NCBI GenBank assembly: GCA_043820105.1
Contig: JBDREC010000076.1
Coordinates: forward strand, 33,185 to 97,184
Direction of reading: 5' to 3'
Source of the DNA: JBDREC01 sp043820105 [NCBI: Pseudomonadota bacterium]
GTDB lineage: Bacteria > Bdellovibrionota_F > JAHFAK01
DNA: 64,000 bases
Part shown: positions 30,587-38,513 of the stretch, piece after piece
Layout: each line of letters opens with the position of its first letter
Position numbering within the stretch: position 1 is the stretch's first letter
Position numbers and translations under genes: made by a program
Notes under the pieces: model-generated
What the model saw: only the letters and a program-made list of their open reading frames with translations
Databases searched by the model: none
Told to the model about the DNA's origin: nothing

Positions 30587-31626
30587 AAAGTTGCCATTTC
30601 AACATTGTCAAAATTTCTTTTGTAATATTTCATATATTGAGCTTTTTGTTCTAATACATGTATAAGCTCAATTGAAAAATTTACTTTTTCAAATTTTTGA
30701 GCTGAACCAAAACCACCTGGAGAAAAAACATTTATTTCCATTAGCTTATCACCAACAATATCAAGGCCAACCATGAACATACCATCAAAAACCAACTTTG
30801 GTCTAACAATATCCACAATTCTTAACATCTCATCAGTCACTTGCGCTTGAACCAGTGTACCTCCAGCGTGGATATTGCTTCTCATGTCACCACCTGTCCT
30901 GGTTCTTCTAAAAGCAGCGTATTTATTTTTATATTTAAATGCCCTTCCATTAACCATAAAAAGTCTCACATCCCCTGCTTCTGCTGCTTTTAAATATTCT
31001 TGAGCGATGATGTAGCCATCTCTGCTTATAGCGTCTATCATTTGGTTAATGTTTGATCTATCTTCTGGCTTTACCAGAAACACATTTTTGCCACCAGAAC
31101 CCTGGACAGGTTTTAAAACAACAGTCTGATTCTCGTCCGCAAAATCTTTTATCTCAGAACGATCCCTGGTAATTAAAGTTTTAGGTCTGACCTCTTCTGG
31201 AAACTGGTGAAAATACATTTTGTTAGTTGCTTTAGCTAAACCATTAGGGTCATTTAAAACAATAACTCCTCTGCGCATGGCTATTCTTCCAAATAAAATA
31301 CCAACATTTTGTTTCCAGCCATCTAAGCCTTCATCATCAGCAGGATTACTTCTTAAAAGCAGAATATCCAGGTCATCAACAGAAATCCTTTCTATTTTGG
31401 CTTTTGGGCCTTTTAAATCATTTAAAAAGGACTCATATGTTTTGTAATTATGTTTTGAAACAGTCCTGGCTCTGGCGCGCACCGAATCATCCGGGTCAAT
31501 TGCGAAATCATCAGCAGTAATATACCATATCTCATGGCCCATTTTTAAAGCTTCCAAAGCCAATCTTGTTGTTGTATACCCTTTATGTTCTTTTTTAATA
31601 TCATTTACAAAAAATGCGATTCTCAT
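30583..31626 (-). CDS. GshB/RimK-like ATP-grasp ligase
   Basis: 347 residues. An N-terminal pre-ATP-grasp domain (MRIAFFVNDIKKEHKGYTTT) is followed by ATP-grasp elements VVLKPVQGSGGKNVFLV, AQEYLKAAEAGDVRLFMV and the Mg-binding end LDIVGDKLMEINVFSPGG. It resembles glutathione synthetase, but no gamma-glutamylcysteine synthetase is nearby. Such proteins beside DUF1704 (MATCAP-like) peptidases are more likely to ligate an amino acid to a peptide or protein end. It starts 3 bp after the DUF1704 gene and overlaps the next gene by 4 bp, so expression is tightly coupled. Confidence 0.85.
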   Translation of the reverse strand: MRIAFFVNDIKKEHKGYTTTRLALEALKMGHEIWYITADDFAIDPDDSVRARARTVSKHNYKTYESFLNDLKGPKAKIERISVDDLDILLLRSNPADDEGLDGWKQNVGILFGRIAMRRGVIVLNDPNGLAKATNKMYFHQFPEEVRPKTLITRDRSEIKDFADENQTVVLKPVQGSGGKNVFLVKPEDRSNINQMIDAISRDGYIIAQEYLKAAEAGDVRLFMVNGRAFKYKNKYAAFRRTRTGGDMRSNIHAGGTLVQAQVTDEMLRIVDIVRPKLVFDGMFMVGLDIVGDKLMEINVFSPGGFGSAQKFEKVNFSIELIHVLEQKAQYMKYYKRNFDNVEMATL

Positions 31627-31629
31627 TTG

Positions 31630-33537
31630 TCATCTCCTTTTGTGAGAATTTTGTAATTTAATAAGTTTTGTAATATCTGAATTTTTCCTCAGTTTTTCTA
31701 ATCTAAGTTTACTTTCGTCTGATGTAAAATATTTTGGAAAAAGGATATTAGGATTTAATACCTTTCTGTAGGTTAGCTCTTTGATAAAAGCTATGTGCCT
31801 TTTTGCAAATTTACCATAATATAAAAGATCAAGTTCATTTCCATTTTTTAAATAATCAAGGAGTTGTAAAAATCCCCGTAAATATACAGCGTCCTTTGTA
31901 TAACCACCACCCCTATATGTTCTGGTCGCAACTAAAAAAGATGTATACAAATCGAACTGGTACTTTTGGGCCATGATATTAAAGGTTTCTACAAAACTTG
32001 CTCCTTTGCACATCAGATCAACAGCAATGACTCTTAGGGCAAGAAGCTTTAACCTAAAATCGTTCAAACCTCCTACAAGATATTCAGCCAAGACAGCCAA
32101 GCCTTCTTGCAACTCTTCATACTCAGCAAACCCTGAAGATAGTTGTTTGAACGGTTGTAAGGTTCCATTAAAATAAGTTAAGGAATGAGTCCCAATTTCA
32201 TGTTGAATAAGAGCGTTTGCTCTATCCTTAGGTACGCTAAGATTCTTGCCTATAAGCAAATTTCCCCTTGAGACAAGCAGTGAATTGTTCATATCTTCTT
32301 TAATTTCAACTTTTGCATTAAAATTTGAATTTAAGGACTTATAGAATTCAATTTCAGATCTAGCGAGTTCTGCAAAAGTAAAAGCATTTAAATAGCCTTT
32401 TCTGGACACTTCTTTTTGTTTACCCAACTTTTGCTTTAAAAGAAGATGGGCTGTTTCAATAACATCTTTTGTAAGAGGTCTAAAAAGCTGAATTGATCCA
32501 TACAAAAATCGATTAGTCCCTCTTGAATCTAGCATTGAAAGCTGTAGGTCCAGGTCTTTTTGTTTATCAGTAAATATTTGTTCCAAAACAGGATCATCGA
32601 TTTTATCTGTTCTAACCTGATAAAGGCTTCTTTTTAAACTAATAGGATCCACGGGCAAGGGTCTATACCTAAACTCTGGTTTTATTTGATATTTATTTTT
32701 TTTAAAATACCTCCAGGCCTCTTCTATATTAAAAGGAGTTACTAAAAATAAAAAATCAAAGGAATCTTCTATTTCAGATAATTGCCTGTCAACTTCCCAT
32801 ACCTTCTTGTTAAAAGCTCGTTTGCCAAGAGACAAATAGCTTTTAGGACTTGTACTAGTGTTATGATTTGCAAAACTATGAAAGGTTCTTTTTAAAGTTT
32901 TTGAAAGACTTCTTCTTAGATTTCTTACAATTAAAGGATAATAATCATTGCCACTTATTTCTTTATAAACAGATGGTATCTCCAGACCAGTATAAAAAAG
33001 ATTCATATTTTTAAATTCTTTTGATCTAATAATTTCCCTAAAAAAGGTTTTCTTCTTTGCCCGATAATGTGCATTAACTTCAATGGTTAACTTTTGAATC
33101 TTAATTTTTTTAAGGTGAGAAATTAGTACATCAATGGTCTTGTTCAGTTTATAGGTTCTTTCAGGATAAATATTAAAAATTGCTTCCCGCAAATAAGCTT
33201 CACCATTTTTTGCGAGATCTTCCTGGCTTGTATTTGGAAAAAGTTCCAGAAAATAATAAGCCCCAAATTCCTGACTTAAAGATTGAGCAATATTCAAAAT
33301 AAAATCTTTAAATATTTTTTTATGTTTTAATGAAGACTGAACAATCAAATAAGAAGCCTCTGTCTTAACAAGGCTTTCAATTGCACGATCGTCAATTGTA
33401 TCATTTTTTTGATAAACGCATAAAAAGGGAAGCTGTCTATCAATATGTATTTTACATACTGATTTGATATTTGCATGAACAAACTTGTCTGCTTTTATCT
33501 TATTTACAATATCATCTATTTTTTTTTGATAATCCAT
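31630..33537 (-). CDS. DUF1704 (QEGLA-motif) metallopeptidase, MATCAP-like
   Basis: 635 residues. The metallopeptidase core has HEIGTH (near 445-450), the zinc-binding HExxxH, and the family box EELQEGLAVLAEYL (near 472-485) supplying the acidic ligand. These are the hallmarks of the DUF1704 or 'flavohemoglobin expression-modulating QEGLA' family, whose eukaryotic relatives (MATCAP) trim a C-terminal Tyr from tubulin. The N-terminal 350 residues are less conserved and basic. Followed 3 bp later by an ATP-grasp ligase, it suggests a ligate/remove cycle on peptide C-termini. The true substrate is unknown. Confidence 0.88.
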   Translation of the reverse strand: MDYQKKIDDIVNKIKADKFVHANIKSVCKIHIDRQLPFLCVYQKNDTIDDRAIESLVKTEASYLIVQSSLKHKKIFKDFILNIAQSLSQEFGAYYFLELFPNTSQEDLAKNGEAYLREAIFNIYPERTYKLNKTIDVLISHLKKIKIQKLTIEVNAHYRAKKKTFFREIIRSKEFKNMNLFYTGLEIPSVYKEISGNDYYPLIVRNLRRSLSKTLKRTFHSFANHNTSTSPKSYLSLGKRAFNKKVWEVDRQLSEIEDSFDFLFLVTPFNIEEAWRYFKKNKYQIKPEFRYRPLPVDPISLKRSLYQVRTDKIDDPVLEQIFTDKQKDLDLQLSMLDSRGTNRFLYGSIQLFRPLTKDVIETAHLLLKQKLGKQKEVSRKGYLNAFTFAELARSEIEFYKSLNSNFNAKVEIKEDMNNSLLVSRGNLLIGKNLSVPKDRANALIQHEIGTHSLTYFNGTLQPFKQLSSGFAEYEELQEGLAVLAEYLVGGLNDFRLKLLALRVIAVDLMCKGASFVETFNIMAQKYQFDLYTSFLVATRTYRGGGYTKDAVYLRGFLQLLDYLKNGNELDLLYYGKFAKRHIAFIKELTYRKVLNPNILFPKYFTSDESKLRLEKLRKNSDITKLIKLQNSHKRR

Positions 33538-33572
33538 TACAACACTTATTCGCCCTGATCATTAAATTCCTG

Positions 33573-34859
33573 TTAATTGCAAAATCGCATCGCATTTGTT
33601 GCGCAATGAACACCACCACCTAAGTGGGAATATACAAAATCATTTATAAACTCATATTTGATCCCATTTTTTTTAAGTACTTTTGAAATATATTTATTAA
33701 AGGGCTCAAAACGAGTGTTTGGTATAATCATCAAATTTCCTAAAATCAAGGAATTAACAGAGTTTGGAAATAATATTTCATTTGTTCCTGATTCTGTCCA
33801 CAGCACAGGAAATTTAAGATGACTTTGATCTTTTATTTTGCATGATGTTCTTAATTCAAGAGCCTTTTTTAATAAACTCAAATTATAGTTAATTATTAGT
33901 TCAAACTCATTATTCTTGTTTAACAGTTCTTTATCTTTTAAAAGAGTATCAACTTTATCATAAGCGCCAGGCAATCTTGTTTTTTTATTTTCTTTTGAAA
34001 GAATTTCTATTGCCAATTTAGGTGAAGCGGAAATTATATGAAAATCACAATTAGATGCTTCAGCCCGAGGAACAACTGCAAATATTTCGTCAACATGTCC
34101 AACCTCCAAAAAGCTTATCTTTACCTCAATTAAGCTATTTCCTTGATCGCGCAAATAATCCTTTAACTCTATGTCCATATTGTCACCAACAACAAGCAAA
34201 CCACCAGGAAAGGCTTCAATATTGCCCCCTCCTTCAGCTGCAAAATTCATATGAGAAAAAAACTCATTATTCTTTTCCAATAGTTTTTTGGTTTTTACTG
34301 GTTGCTTTATAAAAGTTGCTTCTTTACAGCTTTGAAAAACATATGATGAAAGCTCTTCATTATCTTCATCCGGCAGATCTAATATTGCCAAGCCCTTATC
34401 TTGCATAATACCAACTTGAAAGGCATCCTGTAACCAATTCTCAACATTAATGTCTACTTCAAAAATATTAAAATCCTGAGCCCTGGATAAATATTTAGAT
34501 ATTTTATTATAACACCTATCTTCAATAAAAACATTTAAAGGAATACTAAGTTTATTCTTTTTAAGAATATAATATAAATCCTCAACAAATTGTTTATGAG
34601 AAAAAAGTCCTTCATTTCTAATAGCGTTAACAGGGCACCATATTCCAACAAAAATTCCTATAGGCAAGTGATAAGATCCAAGTGGCGAAAAGCCCTTTGC
34701 TTTTGGACAATTTTTTAGATATTTTTTATCTATAGCATTTAAATTAGAGACGTTTATGTTCTTGAAACAGTTCTTTGAGTTTAATAAAACATCATCAGCG
34801 AAAATTACATTTATTAAAAGCCAAGTGATTATAAATAAAATATAATTTAGTCTTTTCAT
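33573..34859 (-). CDS. Secreted peptidyl-arginine deiminase (PAD-type)
   Basis: 428 residues with a signal peptide (MKRLNYILFIITWLLINVIF, cleavage near ADD). The catalytic domain matches the animal-type PAD C-terminal domain: NWLQDAFQ (Asp about 145), AAEGGGNIEAFPGG, EVGHVDEIFAVVP (His about 255, Asp about 257), a conserved Asn/Arg stretch IIPNTRFEPFN, and the nucleophile loop LGGGVHCATN (Cys about 419). All catalytic residues are present. It should convert peptidyl-Arg to citrulline outside the cytoplasm. The N-terminal PAD domains of animals are absent. It is 35 bp upstream of the DUF1704 gene in the same direction and may belong to that operon. Confidence 0.85.
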   Translation of the reverse strand: MKRLNYILFIITWLLINVIFADDVLLNSKNCFKNINVSNLNAIDKKYLKNCPKAKGFSPLGSYHLPIGIFVGIWCPVNAIRNEGLFSHKQFVEDLYYILKKNKLSIPLNVFIEDRCYNKISKYLSRAQDFNIFEVDINVENWLQDAFQVGIMQDKGLAILDLPDEDNEELSSYVFQSCKEATFIKQPVKTKKLLEKNNEFFSHMNFAAEGGGNIEAFPGGLLVVGDNMDIELKDYLRDQGNSLIEVKISFLEVGHVDEIFAVVPRAEASNCDFHIISASPKLAIEILSKENKKTRLPGAYDKVDTLLKDKELLNKNNEFELIINYNLSLLKKALELRTSCKIKDQSHLKFPVLWTESGTNEILFPNSVNSLILGNLMIIPNTRFEPFNKYISKVLKKNGIKYEFINDFVYSHLGGGVHCATNAMRFCN

Positions 34860-35077
34860 ATTTAAAGGGTTTAATTCTTTCCTATAAAAACATTTAGCAT
34901 TATAAATCTGGGATTGGGTCTATTGCTAAAATTATGCCAAATTATGATAATGAATCTTTTTCAGACTTAAGAAACTGAAATTACTTGTTAATTTATCCCA
35001 AACAATAATTCTATCAAAAAATCATATCATAAAGTTAAGATTTTAATTGTTAAATTTCCTGCATATTTTCAATAACA

Positions 35078-35092
35078 GGAAATATTATTTCC
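35078..35092. promoter_or_regulatory. Dyad GGAAAT-ATT-ATTTCC, candidate distal UAS
   Basis: A perfect 6-bp inverted repeat with a 3-bp centre, about 230 bp upstream of the sigma-54 promoter at 35313. It shares GAAAT-N3-ATTTC with 21036-21048 and 35215-35227. A role as an enhancer for the activator at 19592 is inferred. Confidence 0.4.
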
Positions 35093-35214
35093 GATTTTTC
35101 ATATTTTAATTAAATAATAGAATTATAGAGGAATTATTTTGTAAATGCTTCCGATTAATCTAATAATAAAGGTCTAGTTTTGTTCATAATTAAGTGTTAA
35201 GGGACAAATAAGCA

Positions 35215-35227
35215 GAAATCTCATTTC
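35215..35227. promoter_or_regulatory. Dyad GAAAT-CTC-ATTTC, candidate proximal UAS
   Basis: Differs from the dyad at 21036 in one central base, and the flanks also agree (TGTTTA follows both within 2-3 bp). It is centred about 95 bp upstream of the -24 element at 35313, a normal enhancer distance. Confidence 0.5.
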
Positions 35228-35312
35228 CTGTTTATCTGAATTAACCGGCAATCATACTTCCTGCAAGCAGCTCAAAACCTCAAAGAAGCAAGATAATCCA
35301 ATGGTTTAATTA

Positions 35313-35329
35313 TTGGCACAAGTCTTGCT
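35313..35329 (+). promoter_or_regulatory. Consensus sigma-54 promoter
   Basis: TTGGCAC-AAGTC-TTGCT matches TGGCAC-N5-TTGCW fully. The start would be near 35340, giving a leader of about 29 nt before ATG 35369. This excludes a long structured leader like that at 21128. The downstream genes are the OB-like protein and two acidic exported proteins. Confidence 0.83.
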
Positions 35330-35368
35330 AGAAGAATATTTGTTCTATTTTTGAAAGCAAATAAAATA

Positions 35369-35650
35369 ATGAGCAAAAAACTAGCATGGCAAGAAATAAA
35401 AGTAAAAGTACAAAAAATAAAAGGAATTGTTGTTCCCTGCAAATGGGACTCAGATAATTTAGTTATTCAAGCAAGCATAGTCACTGACCTTGAAGAAGAA
35501 TATTATATTACTAATTCTGATTCTGCTAATAATCTTATAAACCAGCTAAATAATATGATAGAAGTAACGGGCAATATTGAAACAATAAAAAAAGGAAAAA
35601 AGTATAATATTAAAATTATTTCATATAGAAGAATTAAGAAATTTATATAA
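35369..35650 (+). CDS. Small OB-like protein, paralogue of 21412-21684
   Basis: 93 residues from ATG 35369. An in-frame TTG at 35351 is possible but lies only about 11 nt from the predicted transcription start. The core GIVVPCKWDSDNLVIQASI plus TDLEEEYYI parallels the protein at 21412, and the second half (IEVTGNIETIKKGKKYNIKI) has the look of the last strands of an OB barrel. Both paralogues lead sigma-54 operons. Function unknown. Confidence 0.7.
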   Translation: MSKKLAWQEIKVKVQKIKGIVVPCKWDSDNLVIQASIVTDLEEEYYITNSDSANNLINQLNNMIEVTGNIETIKKGKKYNIKIISYRRIKKFI

Positions 35651-35723
35651 CTTTTATTAAAAATATAAATTTGCAGAAATATTCTGTAATCCAAAAGAAT
35701 TTTTTTTTAAAGGAGAATTTAAA

Positions 35724-36062
35724 ATGTTAAAAAACAAAGGCTTTTTATTGATTATTATTTTTGTTTCATCTATGTTTTTATTCATTGGGTGCCCCAAAAA
35801 AGGTCCGGAACCATTAGCGCCGAGTGATGATTCTTCAGGCATCGATAATTATTCTGATGATTATCCTGAAAAGGGAATGCCTGATGACATTATGTCTGAT
35901 TTTATGCAAGGATATAAAGATGGTACAGAGAAATCAGAAGAAGCATTACAAGAAGATCCACCTGTTATAGTGGATAACGAAGAAGAAGTAATAGAAAATA
36001 GCGATGAAGAAATTCAAGAAGATGCAATTAATGAAGAAGAAGAAGAAGAAGAAGAAGAATAG
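35724..36062 (+). CDS. Lipoprotein with acidic, variable-length tail
   Basis: 112 residues. A lipoprotein signal peptide (MLKNKGFLLIIIFVSSMFLF) ends in the lipobox FIGC, so it should be lipid-anchored. The mature part is Pro/Asp/Ser-rich and then strongly acidic, ending in a pure Glu run encoded by nine GAA codons (36033-36059). AAAGGAG precedes the ATG. It lies 73 bp after the OB-like gene in the second sigma-54 operon. Acidic low-complexity proteins of this type may bind cations or coat the surface; function unknown. Confidence 0.78.
   Translation: MLKNKGFLLIIIFVSSMFLFIGCPKKGPEPLAPSDDSSGIDNYSDDYPEKGMPDDIMSDFMQGYKDGTEKSEEALQEDPPVIVDNEEEVIENSDEEIQEDAINEEEEEEEEE
36033..36059 (+). repeat. (GAA)9 trinucleotide microsatellite
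   Basis: Nine perfect GAA units coding Glu at the end of the lipoprotein. Slippage would change tail length without shifting the frame. Confidence 0.85.
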
Positions 36063-36105
36063 ACAAACAAAACAACAAAAAGTTTATTAAAAAAGGAGAA
36101 TTAGC

Positions 36106-36678
36106 ATGATAAACTTTATGAAAGAGTATAAGTTACTTTCTGCAGTTGTAATTATTTCATTAATTTTAATAGTCTTCTTTTACTTTACAGGCAATAATAA
36201 CAATAGATCCGACAAACCTGATAAAGATAACATTCAAACAGAAGATATTAGCAATCCAAATGTTGAACTTGAAAATACAAATATAATTGAAAGCAAAGAA
36301 GAAGCTTTAAACAAAAGCAAAACCAAAACTCCTAAACCTGTGCTTAAATCAGATAACGAGGAAGTTGAAGCTCAAGGAATAATTCCAAAAGAACCAACTG
36401 CAAATACTATGCCCGATACATATCAAGATTCTTATCAAGAAGAGGCAGAAGACCATGAAGAAAATCAAAATGAAGAACCAGCGGCTCAAGGCTACAATGA
36501 AGATTTAGCTAATAATCCACCTCCTCCCTCAGACACCGATGATGAAGACAGAGATGCAAATAATGAAGAACAAGAAGATAGTGAAGAAGAAGAAGTGGAA
36601 GAAGAAGAAGAAGATGGAACTACTGAAAATGAATATGAATATCGTGAAGAATCCGATAACACTTCTGAAGAAGAATAA
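36106..36678 (+). CDS. Membrane-anchored acidic low-complexity protein
   Basis: 190 residues. A single N-terminal membrane segment (LLSAVVIISLILIVFFYFTG, about 9-28) is followed by about 160 hydrophilic residues dominated by Glu, Asp, Asn and Pro, including PPPPSDTDDED and Glu runs near the end. AAAGGAG precedes the ATG, 43 bp after the acidic lipoprotein. The two share composition and probably function. The 281 bp that follow hold T-rich DNA and no gene. Confidence 0.7.
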   Translation: MINFMKEYKLLSAVVIISLILIVFFYFTGNNNNRSDKPDKDNIQTEDISNPNVELENTNIIESKEEALNKSKTKTPKPVLKSDNEEVEAQGIIPKEPTANTMPDTYQDSYQEEAEDHEENQNEEPAAQGYNEDLANNPPPPSDTDDEDRDANNEEQEDSEEEEVEEEEEDGTTENEYEYREESDNTSEEE

Positions 36679-36922
36679 ATTAAAAATTATCTAAAAATAA
36701 TTGTTCAATTAAGGTAGTTTTTTTTTCTGCTAGATAAATCAAAGAGATAAGATTTATTGATTTTTTTTTTATTAGAATCAACTTTAATAAGGCTATTTTC
36801 CTTTATTTCATTTTCAATCTATTAAAATCTACTTGCATTAGCTTTCCTTAACTATTATATAATTTATTTTAATTTTACTTAATACTATATTTTTTGTATT
36901 AATGCAATAATAAATAAACGTG

Positions 36923-36933
36923 GTACGCCGTAC
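36923..36933. promoter_or_regulatory. GC-rich palindrome upstream of ahcY, candidate operator
   Basis: GTACG-C-CGTAC is a perfect 5-bp inverted repeat 27 bp before the ahcY ATG, striking in this AT-rich spacer. It may be a repressor site acting on ahcY. No riboswitch fold was seen. Confidence 0.35.
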
Positions 36934-36959
36934 ACTGTATGCTTTAAAAAGGAGACAAA

Positions 36960-38366
36960 ATGAACAACTACAAAATAAAAGATATAAACCTAGCAGACTG
37001 GGGAAGAAGGGAAATTGTTATAGCAGAAAAAGAAATGCCTGGTCTGATGTCTATTAGAAATAAATATGCAGCTGAAAAACCATTAAAAGATCTTAGAATT
37101 TCAGGTTCACTTCACATGACAATCCAAACAGCTGTTTTAATTGAAACCCTAAAAGACCTGGGTGCTAATGTAAGGTGGGCAAGTTGCAATATCTTTTCAA
37201 CCCAAGATCACGCAGCAGCAGCTATCGCCAAAACAGAAACCCCTGTTTTTGCATGGAAAGGTGAAAATTTAGAAGAATATTGGTGGTGCACCTTACAAGC
37301 TTTAACTTTTGATGGAAATCTTGGACCAAACCTAATAGTTGATGACGGTGGAGATGCAACATTAATGATTCACTTAGGCGTGGAAGCTGAAAAAGACCCA
37401 GCTGTTTTAGAAATTAAAGCAAATGATCCTGAAGATGAAGTTGAACTCAAAAAATGCTTAAAAAAATCATTGGCAGAAAACCCCACAAAATGGTCAGATA
37501 TTGCCAAGGAGTGGAAAGGTGTTTCAGAAGAAACAACCACAGGAGTCCATAGACTTTATCAAATGGCGCAAGACCAAAAACTTCTTGTTCCAGCTCTAAA
37601 TGTTAATGATTCAGTGACAAAATCTAAATTTGATAATCTGTACGGATGTCGTGAATCTTTAGCTGACGGAATAAAACGAGCAACTGATGTTATGATCGCT
37701 GGAAAAGTTGCCTGCATCTGTGGATATGGCGATGTAGGAAAAGGCTCTGCTCAATCTTTGGCAGCCTTTGGAGCTCGCATTATGGTCACAGAAATCGATC
37801 CAATTTGTGCATTACAAGCTGCTATGGCTGGATTTGATGTTAAAACAGTTGAAGATACCTTAGGAATCGCTGATATTTATGTAACAACAACTGGAAACAA
37901 AAATGTTATTACAGCAGAACATATGATAAAAATGAAAGATCAAGCCATTGTATGCAATATTGGCCACTTTGACAATGAAATCGAAATGTCCGTTTTCAAT
38001 AATCTTCCAACAGTTAAACGAGTTGAAGTTAAACCACAAGTGGACCAATATTTCTTTGAAGATGGCAGATCAATCTTTGTTTTAGCAGAAGGCAGACTCG
38101 TTAATTTAGGCTGCGCCACAGGGCATCCTTCGTTTGTTATGAGCAATTCCTTTTCTAATCAGGTGCTGGCTCAATTAGACCTCTGGAAAAATAGAGATAA
38201 ATATGAAAACAAAGTCTACACTCTTCCTAAAATCCTAGATGAAGAAGTAGCGCGCCTACATCTTGATAAAATTGGAGCTAAGCTTACAACTTTATCTAAA
38301 GAACAAGCTGATTATATTGGCGTTCCAGTTAATGGTCCATATAAGCCTGAGTATTATAGGTATTAA
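36960..38366 (+). CDS. ahcY: S-adenosylhomocysteine hydrolase
   Basis: 468 residues. It hydrolyses SAH to adenosine and homocysteine, recycling the product of methyltransferases with tightly bound NAD. Diagnostic motifs are [32 protein letters not shown], the NAD-binding [13 protein letters not shown] and the C-terminal KPEYYRY signature that reaches into the neighbouring subunit. The bacterial insert of about 40 residues is present (residues near 140-190). AAGGAG precedes the ATG. It is a single gene with a palindrome in its upstream region. Confidence 0.98.
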   Translation: MNNYKIKDINLADWGRREIVIAEKEMPGLMSIRNKYAAEKPLKDLRISGSLHMTIQTAVLIETLKDLGANVRWASCNIFSTQDHAAAAIAKTETPVFAWKGENLEEYWWCTLQALTFDGNLGPNLIVDDGGDATLMIHLGVEAEKDPAVLEIKANDPEDEVELKKCLKKSLAENPTKWSDIAKEWKGVSEETTTGVHRLYQMAQDQKLLVPALNVNDSVTKSKFDNLYGCRESLADGIKRATDVMIAGKVACICGYGDVGKGSAQSLAAFGARIMVTEIDPICALQAAMAGFDVKTVEDTLGIADIYVTTTGNKNVITAEHMIKMKDQAIVCNIGHFDNEIEMSVFNNLPTVKRVEVKPQVDQYFFEDGRSIFVLAEGRLVNLGCATGHPSFVMSNSFSNQVLAQLDLWKNRDKYENKVYTLPKILDEEVARLHLDKIGAKLTTLSKEQADYIGVPVNGPYKPEYYRY

Positions 38367-38513
38367 TTATTTTTGGATAAATCTCCTAAATAGCAAGTCC
38401 CAATAAACTTTTAGCAAATTTCATTAATAAAAAGGCAACGCGAAACAAGAAATCTTTCCTTTGTTTTGATATAAAATCTCAATGTTAATTATTAATTCAA
38501 TGAAGAGGTATTT

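Larger units (their letters stand above)
34860..35312. other. Intergenic region, divergent; upstream control region of the second sigma-54 operon
   Basis: About 450 bp without a gene. It separates the PAD gene (minus) from the plus-strand operon at 35369. The only structure seen is two GAAAT-N3-ATTTC dyads (35078-35092, 35215-35227), listed separately, and a short sequence near 35272-35294 that resembles one near 5187-5210 (AAACCTCAAA followed by CAAGAT). The rest is plain AT-rich DNA. Confidence 0.6.

Noticed and set aside
30583-31626. ATP-grasp gene as a true glutathione synthetase
   Set aside because: There is no gamma-glutamylcysteine synthetase nearby, and tight coupling to DUF1704 and FGase genes suggests another ligation reaction. 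Kept as GshB-like only.
36679-36959. Possible SAH or SAM riboswitch upstream of ahcY
   Set aside because: The spacer is almost pure A/T with no GC-rich stems; only the short palindrome at 36923 stands out.
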